Source: an uncultured bacterium (GTDB lineage Bacteria; Patescibacteriota; Gracilibacteria; Absconditabacterales; Absconditicoccaceae). From it: a DNA stretch of 64,000 nt. Position 1 is the stretch's first letter. The number at the start of each line of letters is the position of its first letter. The translations under genes were made by a program, and so were the position numbers. Positions 1 through 10,267 of this stretch are shown in pieces. Under the pieces are notes generated by a model. It was not told the DNA's origin, made no database searches, and was given only the letters and a program-made list of their open reading frames with translations. Where the stretch lies: assembly GCA_947170225.1 (NCBI GenBank), contig CAMVSQ010000004.1, positions 1 through 64,000 of the forward strand. The letters run 5' to 3'.

Positions 1-60
1 TACTTGTCCCGTCTTTAGCGGGAAAGAAGGGGTAGGGGGAGATTTGTGATAAAGGAAGGG
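1..60. repeat. Fragment of a GC-rich intergenic repeat at the window edge
   Basis: The first 60 bases are richer in G and C than the genes around them and contain an imperfect hairpin (gtcccgtctttagcgggaa). They resemble the GC-rich repeat-type spacers near 22.1 kb and 23.6 kb. The element is cut by the window edge, so its family and full extent cannot be given. No coding frame is convincing here. Confidence 0.4.
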
Positions 61-94
61 TCGGAGATGGATTTGCCTAGCGAGAAACTTATAT

Positions 95-132
95 AAAAAT
101 TCCTTATCTTGAAAAAGATGGGGAATTTTTTT
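95..132 (+). terminator. Intrinsic terminator upstream of folD
   Basis: An A-rich left arm (aaaaattcc) pairs with ggaattttttt across an inner stem (atctt/aagat) and a short A-rich loop, and the right arm runs into T residues. It would end transcription of whatever lies left of the window and separates that unit from folD. Only the hairpin is seen; use is inferred. Confidence 0.6.
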
Positions 133-215
133 ATTTATGTGGAAATATCTTGTTTTAATAAAACTTTTGTATAATATTGTAGTCTAAATTTGTTTTTATA
201 TATAAATATCTTTTG

Positions 216-1076
216 ATGATACTAGACGGAAAAACATTGGCTACAAAAATAAAATTGGATTTGGCAAAAAAAGTCAAAAAAACTTTTTGAAATCCAAATA
301 ATTATGTGGGGATTATTTATCTATGAGACAATAGCTCTTCCGCTACTTATGTAAAAATGAAACAAAAATTTTGAGAAGAAATTGGTTTGAAAACTGAAAT
401 TTTTGGGCAAGAAAAAAAATATGATAAACTTGAAAATGTAATAGATTTAATTCATCAATTAAATGATGACAAAAATTGTCTATGATTCATTATCCAACTT
501 CCTTTGCCAGATCATTTGCAAAAATACAAAGCTCAACTTCTTTCGTTGGTAGCACCAGACAAAGATATCGATTGACTAGGATGAGTTTTGACTTGATTAT
601 CTTCAATATGATTGATTGATTTTATCCCAGCTACAGCAAGAGCAGTAGTTACACTTTTGAAAGAATATAAATTATATAATTTGAAATGAAAAATAATTAC
701 AGTGGTATGACAAAGCAATATTTCTGGTAAGCCATTAGTCGATGAATTTATCAAACAACAGGCCACTGTCTATTCATGTAATGAATTTACTCCAATAGAA
801 GAATTAAAATCATTATGTAAAAAATCTGATTACATAGTATCTTGTACATGAGCAATTCATTTGATAAACAGAGATTTTGTTCGTGATGACAAAAGTCAAA
901 TATTGGTGGATGTATGATATGGATACAAAGATTGAAAAGCAGTCTGAGATGTAGATTTTGAGAGTGTAAAAGATTTAGTAAAAGATATCACACCAGTCCC
1001 TGGAGGAGTTTGACCACTTACAGTAGCCAGTATTTTTTCAAATTTATTTACGATAGAAGAAGGTTTGAGAAAATAA
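216..1076 (+). CDS. folD: Bifunctional methylene-tetrahydrofolate dehydrogenase/cyclohydrolase FolD
   Basis: A cytosolic enzyme that interconverts 5,10-methylene-THF, methenyl-THF and 10-formyl-THF and so supplies formyl groups for initiator tRNA and purines. The 286 residues are the normal FolD length. The N-terminal substrate motif reads GDNSSSATYVKMK (residues about 38-50, first glycine from TGA); the middle motif IQLPLPDHL and the C-terminal TPVPGGVGPLTVA signature are intact. Many glycines are TGA codons, so a standard-code reading breaks the gene. It stands alone between a terminator and a promoter for the next gene. The Fmt domain at 22.3 kb would use its product. Confidence 0.95.
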
Positions 1077-1082
1077 TATATA

Positions 1083-1110
1083 TTGACTTATGTAAGAAAA
1101 AATATATAAT
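1083..1110 (+). promoter_or_regulatory. Sigma-70-type promoter for the small TGA-free gene
   Basis: TTGACT (1083-1088) and TATAAT (1105-1110) are separated by 16 bases, and the ATG follows 45 bases later. This nearly consensus promoter lies just after the folD stop codon and would give the next gene its own transcript. Confidence 0.65.
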
Positions 1111-1155
1111 TACTATAATGAATTCACCGAATAAAGAACTTAAAATTATAATATT

Positions 1156-1410
1156 ATGTTACAAAACATTGAACATTATTCTGAAGAAGCCAAGTATGAT
1201 GTGCTTTGTGATCTCCTTTGCAAGGAACAGGTAGAAATTATCTATGATGGAGAACTTCCTAATGGGGTTGTTCCACCGGTGTCGATTATTGGCACCGTGA
1301 CGTTTGTAGGAACTAAAAGGTTCTCTTTCAGACCGCAGTTTCCAAAAACTCCAGAGGAAGAAGAAATGTCATTGGAAATAGAAAAGGTTATAGCCTTTGA
1401 CATTCTCTAA
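1156..1410 (+). CDS. Small protein of unknown function without TGA-Gly codons
   Basis: An 84-residue acidic protein (LEIEKVIAFDIL at the end) with no signal peptide, membrane segment or motif that I recognise. All of its glycines use GGN codons, unlike the TGA-rich neighbours, so it can be read identically under the standard code. It has its own consensus promoter upstream and an intrinsic terminator 15 bases after the stop, so it is a self-contained monocistronic unit. With only five glycines the lack of TGA is suggestive rather than decisive. The start is the first ATG in frame. It may be a recent arrival. Confidence 0.7.
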   Translation: MLQNIEHYSEEAKYDVLCDLLCKEQVEIIYDGELPNGVVPPVSIIGTVTFVGTKRFSFRPQFPKTPEEEEMSLEIEKVIAFDIL

Positions 1411-1425
1411 TCTCTCAACCACAAA

Positions 1426-1457
1426 AAAAGGTTAGTCATATTGGCTAACCTTTTACG
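1426..1457. terminator. Intrinsic terminator between convergent genes
   Basis: AAAAGGTTAG pairs with CTAACCTTTT around a 9-base loop. The arms are A-rich on the left and T-rich on the right, so the hairpin can work for the small gene on the plus strand and for the U32 peptidase gene on the minus strand. Confidence 0.75.
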
Positions 1458-1473
1458 TATTTAATAATTTTTT

Positions 1474-2808
1474 TTATTCATACAAAATTTCTCGTCCAGA
1501 AATGTCTTTGTCTGTCAAAATATATACTCTTGGTAAATTACAATTGGCACTTTCTAACTCATTTCCATTTTCTTTCACGATATCTACTATTTCTAATTCT
1601 CCAAATCAATCTGAAGATAGATATCTCAATTTCATTCATCTTTCTATCACTTCTTTTGGAGTAAATTCAAAGTATTTTTTTCCATTCTTTTCAATAAATT
1701 TTTCTCCAAAAATTCAGAAATAATTTCTACAGAATGTTGGCCCAGGACTTGCTAAATTTGTACTTGTAACGATATTGTCATTCTGAGGCGTAGCCGAAGA
1801 ATCTTTTTTAGATTCTTCACTTCACTTCGTTTCGTTCAGAATGACATTGCTCTCTTGTCGTCATTCTACTTCTCACTCTGGATAATCTGCTAATTTGTTG
1901 AATAAGAATCCGTCCCAATATGGTCTATGAGGGATTTTTTCAACCAATGATTTTATTTCTTGGTCTATCTCTTTTCATTCTACTATACAATCTCTGACAT
2001 GCTTGTATGCTTTTACCATAGCTCATACATAAAATTCTGATTTGCTTCTTCATTCTATTTTCATGGCATCTACATATGGTATGATTTCAGCTAATCTGTC
2101 TATAGTACAAAGATCTTTGGATGACAGGATATGTGTACCATTTTCATCTCACTCCATTTGAAATAATTTTCATGGTCTTTTTTCTTCTTCCAGTCGTACT
2201 TTGTACTTAAATCTACAATTGTGAGAACATTCTCATCTATTTGCTTGTCTTCAATTCATATAATCTCAAAGCAGACATCTTCCGGAATAACTCATACACA
2301 TAGCTCAGTGAATGAAAACTTCCAATTCCATTTCTGGCACTTTTTCTTTGATTTCTTTGATTTCATCTATATGTAATTCTCTGGCTAAGACGATCCTATT
2401 TACTCCCAAATCTCTCCAAAATTTGATGGATTCGTAGTTGAGAGTCGATGTTTGGGTACTCAAATGCAGATGAACATTTGGAAAATATTTTCTCAATACA
2501 TTGAATGTACCAGGATCGGAAAAAATTATGGCATCAGGATTGGTGTCGGCGATTTGTTCTGTGACGGATTCAAAAACTTTTATATCAGAATTTCTGGGAA
2601 AGATATTCATGGTCAAAAGTGCTCTAGATCCATTTTGGTGGATTGCATCTATTGTTTTTTTCAAAACATCAAAATCTTTGACTTTGTTTTGTCTCATCCT
2701 GAGTGATGTAAAAGGCACTCAAATATATACATCTTCTGCTCCATATTTGCTGGCGATGATAGCTTTTTCATAAGATCATCCAGGAGCAACTATTACTGGT
2801 TTATTCAT
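1474..2808 (-). CDS. Peptidase U32 family protein, with a translated repeat insert
   Basis: U32-family proteins are (beta/alpha) barrel enzymes; members include collagenase-type proteases and RNA/ubiquinone hydroxylation factors such as RlhA, TrhP and UbiU/V, which carry an Fe-S cluster. The 444 residues open with MNKPVIVAPGG and contain the U32 cysteine motif region around CMSYSGRCLLG (about residues 165-180), followed by CSHNC, consistent with a four-cysteine metal site. Residues about 322-344 are encoded by a copy of a dispersed palindromic repeat (1777-1845) that keeps the frame open, adding a Ser/Asn/Glu-rich stretch before the C-terminal domain. Many glycines are TGA. The exact substrate cannot be told from sequence. 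Confidence 0.9.
1777..1845. repeat. Dispersed palindromic repeat, family A, inside the U32 gene
   Basis: The element begins gtcattctgag and ends cagaatgac, with inner arms gaagaatct/agattcttc, making an imperfect stem-loop. It lies wholly inside the U32 reading frame and is translated (SEESKKDSSATPQND region). Related copies occur at 15793, 21511, 35469, 56338 and 59858. Confidence 0.85.
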
Positions 2809-2975
2809 GTTTTTTTGGTTATAATAAAAATTTGTCAATCAGTATTATAATTTTATGCTTTTAATTCTCAATAAAAACTTGAACAAAAAATTCTCTGTAT
2901 AATGAAATTTGTAAAGTTTTTGGTGTGAGGGTGGAAGATGTATTTATTTGTGGATAAAATATTGTTTATCATTTT

Positions 2976-3003
2976 TTGACTTTTTGTTTATTATTGTTAT
3001 AAT
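2976..3003 (+). promoter_or_regulatory. Sigma-70-type promoter
   Basis: TTGACT (2976-2981) and TATAAT (2998-3003) with a 16-base spacer lie 31 bases upstream of the ATG at 3034, in the divergent gap between the U32 gene and the unknown gene on the plus strand. Confidence 0.65.
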
Positions 3004-3033
3004 ATAGTACATATATATAAATAATAGATAAAA

Positions 3034-3543
3034 ATGGAAAAAGGATTAGATCATTTGTATACAACAAAAGAACTTGATTTGTACTTGAAATTGTACAATG
3101 AAGTTTTTGATTATTTGAAATTAGTTGGAAATTTTTGATTGAATGATAAGATAATAGATATAAAGAGATGACTTATTTTTGATGATTCTGAGCAGTATTT
3201 TTGGGATTATTTGGATGAAACACATGAGCCTGTCAAAAAAATGTTAGGGGAGTATTGATGATTTCACTGTATAAAATTTGTGTTGAATAATTGAAGTGAA
3301 TTTATTTTGGCAGAAAACCCGTCAGAAACTTTACCAAAATGAGTACATAGCATACAAGAATATATATGAGAGCTAGATAAATATCAAAGTTTTGATACCA
3401 ATTCAACTTATACTACAAAAATATTTAATAAATTGTGAGAAATAATGGCATTGGAACATGAATATTTTAGATCTGAAAAATATTTGTCTCGTAAGCAAAA
3501 AAGTGATATGTTTTATGTTTTAAATTTGAAAAAATCTATCTAA
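3034..3543 (+). CDS. Unknown cytosolic protein
   Basis: A 169-residue protein rich in acidic and aromatic residues, with several glycines encoded by TGA (for example LVGNFGLND and GEYGGFH). No signal peptide or membrane segment is visible and I do not recognise the family. It has its own promoter. Its stop codon overlaps the stop codon of the convergent membrane protein gene: TAA at 3541-3543 on this strand and TAG at 3540-3542 on the other. The open frame under table 25 and the clean start near a promoter make it a real gene. Confidence 0.8.
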
Positions 3544-4472
3544 TAAATTTCGTCTACTTTTTTTGTGGTTTGAGATATTTGGTAAACTCTGCATCGGTAG
3601 AGAGTTTTGAAAATGATAAATGCGATGGCACTCATTACCCAAAATGAAATCCTAATAAATCAGTACAATAGTAAATAAATTAGCAAAATCACAGATCGTT
3701 TAAAATTTTCTAGTCAGTATTTGGAGTTTATTTTGCTCAAAAGCATTTCGCACATATTTGCAGAGTAGGATTCTTGTTCATTTAATACTTGATCAATTGT
3801 AGAAGATTTTATTTCTGTAAATTTGGATATTACGGGTGTCAGTAAATTTTCGTTTCATGAAATATTGTCGGTTTGTCCTTGTGCATTCATTGTATTATCG
3901 TTTATATTTCCAATATCTGTGGATTCTTTTGGGCTGATATTTTTTTGTCTTTTATTGAATGTAAGCATAAAAGGTGCTTCTACAAATTCAAATAATTTAT
4001 GTGAGGCATCGTTTAGTCATTGGCAGGTAAAAGGGAATTGCTGAAACATTCATATGAGTGATATGCTGTACATTGTGGTTATTATCAATGAAAATATGTA
4101 TCATCATCTCATAAAATAGCTGATACTATTGAAACTAACCATTCACAATGAATAAAACAATGCTCATATGGCTATATTTAGTGCTAATGCACCCAATATT
4201 GTAAAAAGATTGATGTCTCGTTTGAGTATAAAAAATAAGGTGATGGTAATTGCAAAAAGTGACAAGAGGATCAAAATAAAATTTCGTATACTAAATTTTT
4301 TTATATCTAAAAACAAAAAATGAAATGAAATAAATAGAAAAAATATGCAAACTATAGATCATAGTAAATCGTGTAATCCAAAAAGATATATTATGGCCAA
4401 AAAATAGGCAACGATTGTTAGTAGCAAAAATATTATTTTCCTAATTTTTATTTTGATAGATTCTTTTATCAT
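3540..4472 (-). CDS. Multi-pass membrane protein of unknown function, next to pilD
   Basis: A 310-residue protein. The N-terminal half has about five hydrophobic helices (IIFLLLTIVAYFLAIIYLFG, then further segments); the middle (residues about 165-230) is a polar Asn/Ser-rich loop or exposed domain; the C-terminus has one or two more helices and a basic tail. Its ATG lies 4 bases inside the end of pilD, so the two are translationally coupled. That pairing suggests an envelope role, perhaps with the pilus, but no family is recognised. It converges with the upstream unknown gene with overlapping stop codons. Confidence 0.8.
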
Positions 4473-5296
4473 TGTGACAAAATATTTGTAAAGACATTTG
4501 CAAACAATATCAAAATCCAAAATCCAAATACCATAGGTGGGATAAATGGGATTTCTTTTGATTTTTTGGAAATTTTATTTCTAATTCATGCGTATATTAG
4601 TCATATTAGACAGCAAATTATGATGTATATTAGTGCTAGATTTACTAGTTGTAATAGGCTGACATTGATATTGTGGTAGGAAAAAACAAAAGGAAACAAA
4701 ATCCCAATACTACCAGCAATATAGATATCTCACTGTCCAAATCATTCTCATTTTTGTTTATATTTTAGTCGGACATATAGTTTGGACAAAAGGTATATTC
4801 ACAAAAAAAGTGAAACAAAAAATATTGTTGAAATCGTTATTTCTTTGGTTGGTTGATTTAGTATGGAAAAAATTAAACAAACTATTGTGGTCAAAATCCA
4901 TGTCGGTAAGTGTAGTTCATATTTGGTGCAGTCGACTATAATTAGCAAAATAAATCATCGGTTTATGATTAGTCGAGCAACCAGCTCTCGTATATTTTGG
5001 TGAGGAAAAAGTAAATAAGTGATTACAAAAATAATTCCGCAAATTAATTCAATAATTCGGTAGAAATTGCTCAATTTGGTGCCACATTTTTTGCATTTGC
5101 CTTTTTGTAGCCAGAAGCTCAAAATTGGGATTAGTTCGGTAGGAGACAATGTTTTTCAGCAGTTGTCGCATTTTGAACGACCAAAAAAAATTGATTTAAT
5201 TCCATTTTTGTCCCAATTTCTGCTGATTAACACTCATCAAAATGAGCCAAATATTGTTCATAAAACAAATAGTATGATGATGTTTAAAATTGTCAT
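4466..5296 (-). CDS. pilD: Prepilin peptidase/N-methyltransferase PilD
   Basis: A membrane aspartyl protease that cleaves the leader of type IV prepilins after glycine or alanine and methylates the new N-terminus. The 276 residues show the classical layout: a first helix, then the cytosolic zinc loop with paired cysteines (CDNCGKTLSPTELIP and CKKCGTKLS, residues about 43-75), then six or so hydrophobic helices. The second catalytic motif reads GQGDIYIAGSIG near residue 180; the first aspartate motif is likely VDCTKYELH. Substrates are the three prepilins at 28.0-29.9 kb. The gene overlaps the downstream membrane protein by 7 bases and is divergent from the DUF4012 gene. Confidence 0.93.
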
Positions 5297-5422
5297 TTTT
5301 TATGTTAGGGTAAATTTTTATGTTGTTATGATATGTTTTATTGTAGTAAAATCAATAAATTTAGTTGAAACTGGATGTGTAAAAAGTAGAATAGTCATTG
5401 ATTATATATTGAGACTAAAATT

Positions 5423-7027
5423 ATGAAATTTGGGATAGAAAAAATTCAAAAAAAAGATTGGAAATATTATTTGAGTTTTTCAAATATGTTTTTTGTGATA
5501 TTGTTGGTCTTGTGTTTTGTAATTTTTTCTTTTTATTCAAATATTACGCAGATCCTTTTTGGAAAAAACAAAATGGATGTATTTAAAGAAGACTTGGAAA
5601 AGGTTGCGGTTTATTTTTGGTGAATTGATGAATGAATTTCAAATATGTTTTTGGATGCGGATGAGATTATTAAATCTTATTTGAGCGGAGACAATGTTTT
5701 GGTTTCCAAAAAACAAAAAATCCAAGATTTGCTGTGATATGTGGCTGAAAATAAATATTATTTGAGTAATTTGTGATTTGAAAATTATGATTGATTTATT
5801 TCTCTTTTGTCAGATTTGAATACTAATTGGCAAGAAGTTTCTACATTATTGTGAGAGAAATGAGAATTTAACTATCTTGTGATACTACAAAACACAAACG
5901 AAAAAAGGCCAAATTGATGATTTTTTGGATCTTTTGCATTTATCACAGTAAAAGATGGAAGATTGGAAAATTTGGAAATTATAGATTCTTACTATCCTGA
6001 TTATATTGCAGAAAATACTCGTTTGATGGCTCCAGAACGAGCTTCGGCGTTTTTGCCAGAGCTGAAAATATGATTTATTGCTGGAAATAAATTTGGTTTT
6101 TCGGATATTGATGGAAGTAACTTGAAATGGTTGTATGAAAAAATGTTTAATGAAGATTATGATCCAAAAAAACTTGAGACGGTAATAAATCCTTGATTGG
6201 CAGAAAAATTGTTGCATAAATATATCAAATGAGTCATTTTTATTAGATCTGATTTGATAGAATATTTGATACCTTCATTTACTCAAAAAGCTTGGGAGTG
6301 GCAATTTCAAAATGCAAATGTGGATTTGATTAGGTGAGAGGCTCGTGGAAACAAAAAGGAAACATATATAAAAGAAGTTGGTGAGTATTTCAAAGATCAT
6401 AGTATAGAGATTTTTCAAAAAATAATAAATAATTATGATGATATCATAGACAAAAATTTTATAAATATTTATCTGTCCAATGTCTCTGAAGATTTGCAAA
6501 ATTTATTATTGGATCACGGATTAAAAACCGTTTACAATTCGTGAAATATTTATGCTTGGGATACAAATACATCGTACAACAAAGTGGATTCTTTTGTCCA
6601 AAAAAACGTACAAATAATAAATGAAAACTGAAAAGTAATTTCTGAAACAGAAAATGATATAATTCCAATTTCTGATCTGGGAAATTGATCATACAAAATC
6701 AAGATTTGCTATACACTAAATATTCCAAATTTTTATATGAATTATATGCGTAGTTTGGAAGAAAAATATAATATAAAAATGACAGATAGAGAATTGTCTA
6801 TTTTGGCTATGAAGCCTGCAAAGTATGATGACAATGTTCACGAAAAATGGATGGAGACAAAGTCGACAGTTTATTTTCCGCTAAATTACAAAATCAAGCA
6901 AGTGGAATGAGAACAGCAAGAATTTAAGCAATTTCAAGCACCATTTGCAAATTGATTGTATTACAAAATGCTGATAAATGAAAACAATACGACAAAATGT
7001 GTAAATGTATTGGTTGATAGTTGGTAA
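5423..7027 (+). CDS. DUF4012 family membrane-anchored protein
   Basis: 534 residues. One transmembrane helix near the N-terminus (about residues 20-45) is followed by a large extracytoplasmic part. The family signature NTNEKRPNGGFFGSF lies near residues 156-170, as in DUF4012 proteins (related to LytR/CpsA-adjacent envelope proteins in Gram-positive and CPR genomes). The biochemical role of the family is not established; an envelope function is inferred from topology. Glycines are mostly TGA. The gene is monocistronic, divergent from pilD across 126 bases, and converges with tgt. Confidence 0.85.
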
Positions 7028-7064
7028 TTTATGGGATAAATTTCTCAAACGAAAAATTTTAATT

Positions 7065-8192
7065 TTATTCTTCTAGAAATTTCTTTTTTCGGTCGCCCAA
7101 AAGTCTATGTAGATAAAAAATATTGTGTAGCGATAATATGCTTCATCACAAAATTTCATTTTCTCTGAGTAAGTGATGAATGTATGCTTTGGTGTAATTT
7201 TGCAGTCATAGACAAGTATTGTCAAGCGGAGTGAAGTCTGATGTAAATTTGGCATTGTTTAGATTTACATTTCCATGATCGGAAAAAACTACTCAGTGTC
7301 TTCCAAGTCTGGTCGCCAAGACACAGTCAAACATGTCTACTCAATTCTCGATTCAGTGTAAAAGATCTTCTGGAGTTCAGACTCACATGAGGTATCTTGG
7401 TTTGTCATTTGGTAATTTTGGAGCTGTGAATTCTACTATTTCGCGGATAAGCTCTTTGGATTCTCATACACTCACTCATCATATAGCTATTCCATCAGTG
7501 GCAAATTGTGATAAGTATTCCAATGACTGTAATCTCAATTCTTTGTCTGTTCATCACTGGACTATGGGAAACAATACTCATCTGGTTTGATTGTATTTTG
7601 GCATGAAATAGTCGTAGGCTCTTTTTGCTCGTCTATGGGTCATGTCCAGTTGTTTTTTGTATTCATTTTTGCTGATCCCAGCTGGAGAGCAGACATCTAG
7701 CATCATCATGATATCTGAACCAAAATTTGATTGGATATCTACCACTTTTTCTGGGCTGAAGAAGTGTTTTGATCAGTCAAATGGGGAGTAAAATTTGACT
7801 CAATCTTCAGTCAGTTTGATATTGATTTTGTGATTATGATTGTCGCGTTCTTTTTGGTTTCCTAGTCATAGACTAAAAACTTGAAATCAGCCACTATCTG
7901 TCAAAATCAGGCCATTTCGATTTTCAAAAGTGTGGAGTCATCCGGCTTTTTTTATCAGTTCGTCTCATGGACGCAAGTATAAATGGAAAGTATTTGCAAG
8001 TATTAAATTTATTGGTTCTAAATCTCCCAAAAAATTTGGGTTTCTCAAAAGCTCCAAAAAAATTCATTTGATAGTGGCTTTTGTTCATACGGGCATAAAA
8101 ATGGGAGTTGTGACTTTGACTCAATTTAATTCTATTTCACCAACTCTTGCATTTCCTTTTTGTTTCAGTATCTTGAAATTAAGTTTGGACAT
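7065..8192 (-). CDS. tgt: Queuine/preQ1 tRNA-guanine transglycosylase, zinc site degenerate
   Basis: Exchanges guanine at wobble position 34 of GUN tRNAs for preQ1. The 375 residues match the bacterial length. Visible motifs are LTDSGGFQVF (catalytic region, Asp98), IVQGGTDKELR, and RGVDMFDCVLATRLGRHG carrying the nucleophile aspartate. The C-terminal zinc site is abnormal: bacterial enzymes have three cysteines in CxCxxC before NYTRAYLHHL, but here the stretch reads PLDNTCLGLQNYTKAYIHHL, with one cysteine and two residues fewer; the later histidine (SLHNIF) is kept. No other queuosine gene is in the window. The enzyme may use a changed metal site or none. Confidence 0.93.
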
Positions 8193-8202
8193 TTGATCAT
8201 TA

Positions 8203-8231
8203 TTGACAATATAAATTTTCTTTTATATTGT
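8203..8231 (+). promoter_or_regulatory. Sigma-70-type promoter
   Basis: TTGACA (8203-8208) and TATTGT (8226-8231), spacer 17, sit between tgt and the divergent AMMECR1-like gene whose ATG is at 8285. Confidence 0.5.
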
Positions 8232-8284
8232 AAGTATCTGGTGGATAAAAACAATAAAATTTTAGTTTGTGATATGTATAAATT

Positions 8285-8719
8285 ATGCTAGAAAAAATTA
8301 AACAAGCAGTATTTGAAAAGTATAAAAAAGAGGATTGTCATGGGGTTTTTGTTTCTGTTTTTGGAGAAAATGGGAAATTGATTATGTCAAATGGAGCTTT
8401 GTATACAGACAAAGTTTTGGACAATATTTTGGATACATTGTATCATTGATTGGTGGAAAAGCACAAAGATATTTTGTATATAGTGGTAGATGTGGTAAAA
8501 AATATGGAAGATATAGTGGATGTTTCCAAAATAAATGAAATTTCGCTAAAAGATTTTGGGATTGCTGTGATTGCAGGTGAAAAGTATGGAGTCGTCCTAC
8601 CAGATACAGCTTGAATTGCAAATATGACTCAAGCATTGCAGATAATCAAACAAAAAGATGCTTTGGAGTGAAATGCAAAGCTTGTAAAATTTCAGACAGA
8701 TAGATTTGTGGTGAACTAA
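8285..8719 (+). CDS. AMMECR1-like small protein
   Basis: 144 residues. The C-terminal half resembles the AMMECR1 (AmrA) fold: a strand of the type DFGIAVIAGEKYGVVLPD followed by TAGIANMTQALQIIKQK, close to the GVLLPD...GI...A..KAGI pattern of that family. The usual GCIG motif in the N-terminal half is replaced by MSNGAL, so the proposed active cysteine is missing. The assignment rests on these patterns only and the function of the family is unsettled. It is a single gene between divergent and convergent neighbours; glycines include TGA codons. Confidence 0.65.
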
Positions 8720-8726
8720 TTTGAAA

Positions 8727-10265
8727 TTATAGAGGATTTACAATAATTTTGATCCTTGATTTCAGTTTTGGGATGTTGGAATACCATCTTGGAGATACTT
8801 TGAGTTTTACACTAGAAATTTCTGGGTATTTGAGTGTATAAACTCTGGCATCTTCTTTGTCAGCTCATACGATGTGATCTTTGATTTCATCTAAAATTCA
8901 GTTGATATCTTTGGAAAAATCGTATCACTGGATTATCTGGATTTTTGTAGGGACCACATAAATTCATTCATTGTCAATGGATCCGTCATCTTCAAAAAAA
9001 ACTAATGAATTTTGATCAATGCTGATAAATTTGCTTTTTTCTGATGGTCTTTGGTTTATGTATTCAGAAAAAGCTGACACTAAATCATTTCGTTTTATGT
9101 AGATGAAATTGATATCTGCAGTGATTGTTCAGTTTATCAAAGATGATTTTTCTCATATTTGATATGGAATGTCTATAGATTTTATGTCATAGTTTATCGT
9201 GTCAGAAAATGTGAGCAAAATTCATTGTTTATCAGAAAAATTTTGGATAGCGATATTCTTTTTTTGTTGTTCAATATAATTTACCAATTTTCAGCTCAAA
9301 ATTTCTATATCTTGGCCACTAATTTCTCATTCAGATTCCAGACTTCATCCTGTGAAATCCTGCATAGCTACAGCGTAAATTTCTTTTAGAAAAAAACTTT
9401 GTTTCAAATTTTTGATATACAATTTGGTTCAAGATGGGATATTTCATCTGCTTCACATTACTATTCAGTTGTCGTCTTGTTCCATAGCTTTTACTCTGAT
9501 AATTTTTTCTCCAGCAACTCAGTTGTATCAAGCTGGTAATTCTACATAATTTGTAGTCTGAAAAAGCCTTCCATCATCGGTAATAAATCTAGTATTTGGG
9601 ATAAATGTAAAAGAATCGTTTGTCGTATTAAATATTTTGATTTCTCATATTGATGGATTTTGTAGATATTTGATATTTGCAGTGTTTATAGACAAATCGT
9701 ATTTGTATTGGAAACTACCAGTGTAGTACGGTATGCTGATGTGTTTGGCATACTGTGGATATTGTGTATTTTGTGCTGGGTAATAACGGAAATTGTATAT
9801 TATGGTTTCTGTGTTTTGAGACGGGTTTATCGTTATTTTTGCATTTGGGACTACAAGCGAATATATCAAATATATGATTCATAGAGTAAATAATATTTCA
9901 AAACCAAAAATTAAAAATATTCAGTATTTTTTTCATTTTCATTTGGAATCTAAATGAAATTTTTTGATATTGAAAATGAATAAGTATAGCATTTTTAGTG
10001 CTTTTAGGATTTTGTTTTTTTCTACATAATTTGTCTGTAGTCAGATTTTTTCAAAAAAATTTTTGCATTTTTCGTTTTGGGTGGAAAAGGTAGCTTTTAT
10101 GCTCCTTTTATCGATAATTTCTTTTATCTGCTTTCATCGTCGTTCATTGTCAAATAGCGAATGTGTAGGTTCGATAGAAATTTCTACCTCTTTTCATCTA
10201 GGTATTTTTTCTAGTGTTTTAAATATTTTGTATAAACTATCGTCTGCGAAAAAAAAAAGTTTCAT
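8727..10265 (-). CDS. Single-pass membrane protein, baseplate-J-like type found in CPR
   Basis: 512 residues: a cytoplasmic N-terminal part of about 130 residues with a basic linker, one transmembrane helix (FLIFGFEILFTLGIIYLIYS), then a large external part. The external part has the pattern IPNTRFITDDGRLFQTTNYV and GNIPSGTKLYIKNL, which resembles the strand-rich proteins of CPR genomes annotated as baseplate J-like. No phage genes are nearby, so a tail role is unlikely; an envelope structural role is inferred. Its start lies 3 bases before the stop of the Lgt-like gene upstream, so the two form an operon. Confidence 0.7.
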
Positions 10266-10267
10266 AA

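Noticed and set aside
1010-1234. A standard-code open frame over the end of folD and the next gene
   Set aside because: Different frame from both real genes and without a sensible start context.
8727-10265. The baseplate-J-like gene considered as part of a prophage or contractile injection system
   Set aside because: No tail, sheath, capsid or integrase genes are nearby, and the protein has its own transmembrane helix. Better seen as a CPR envelope protein.
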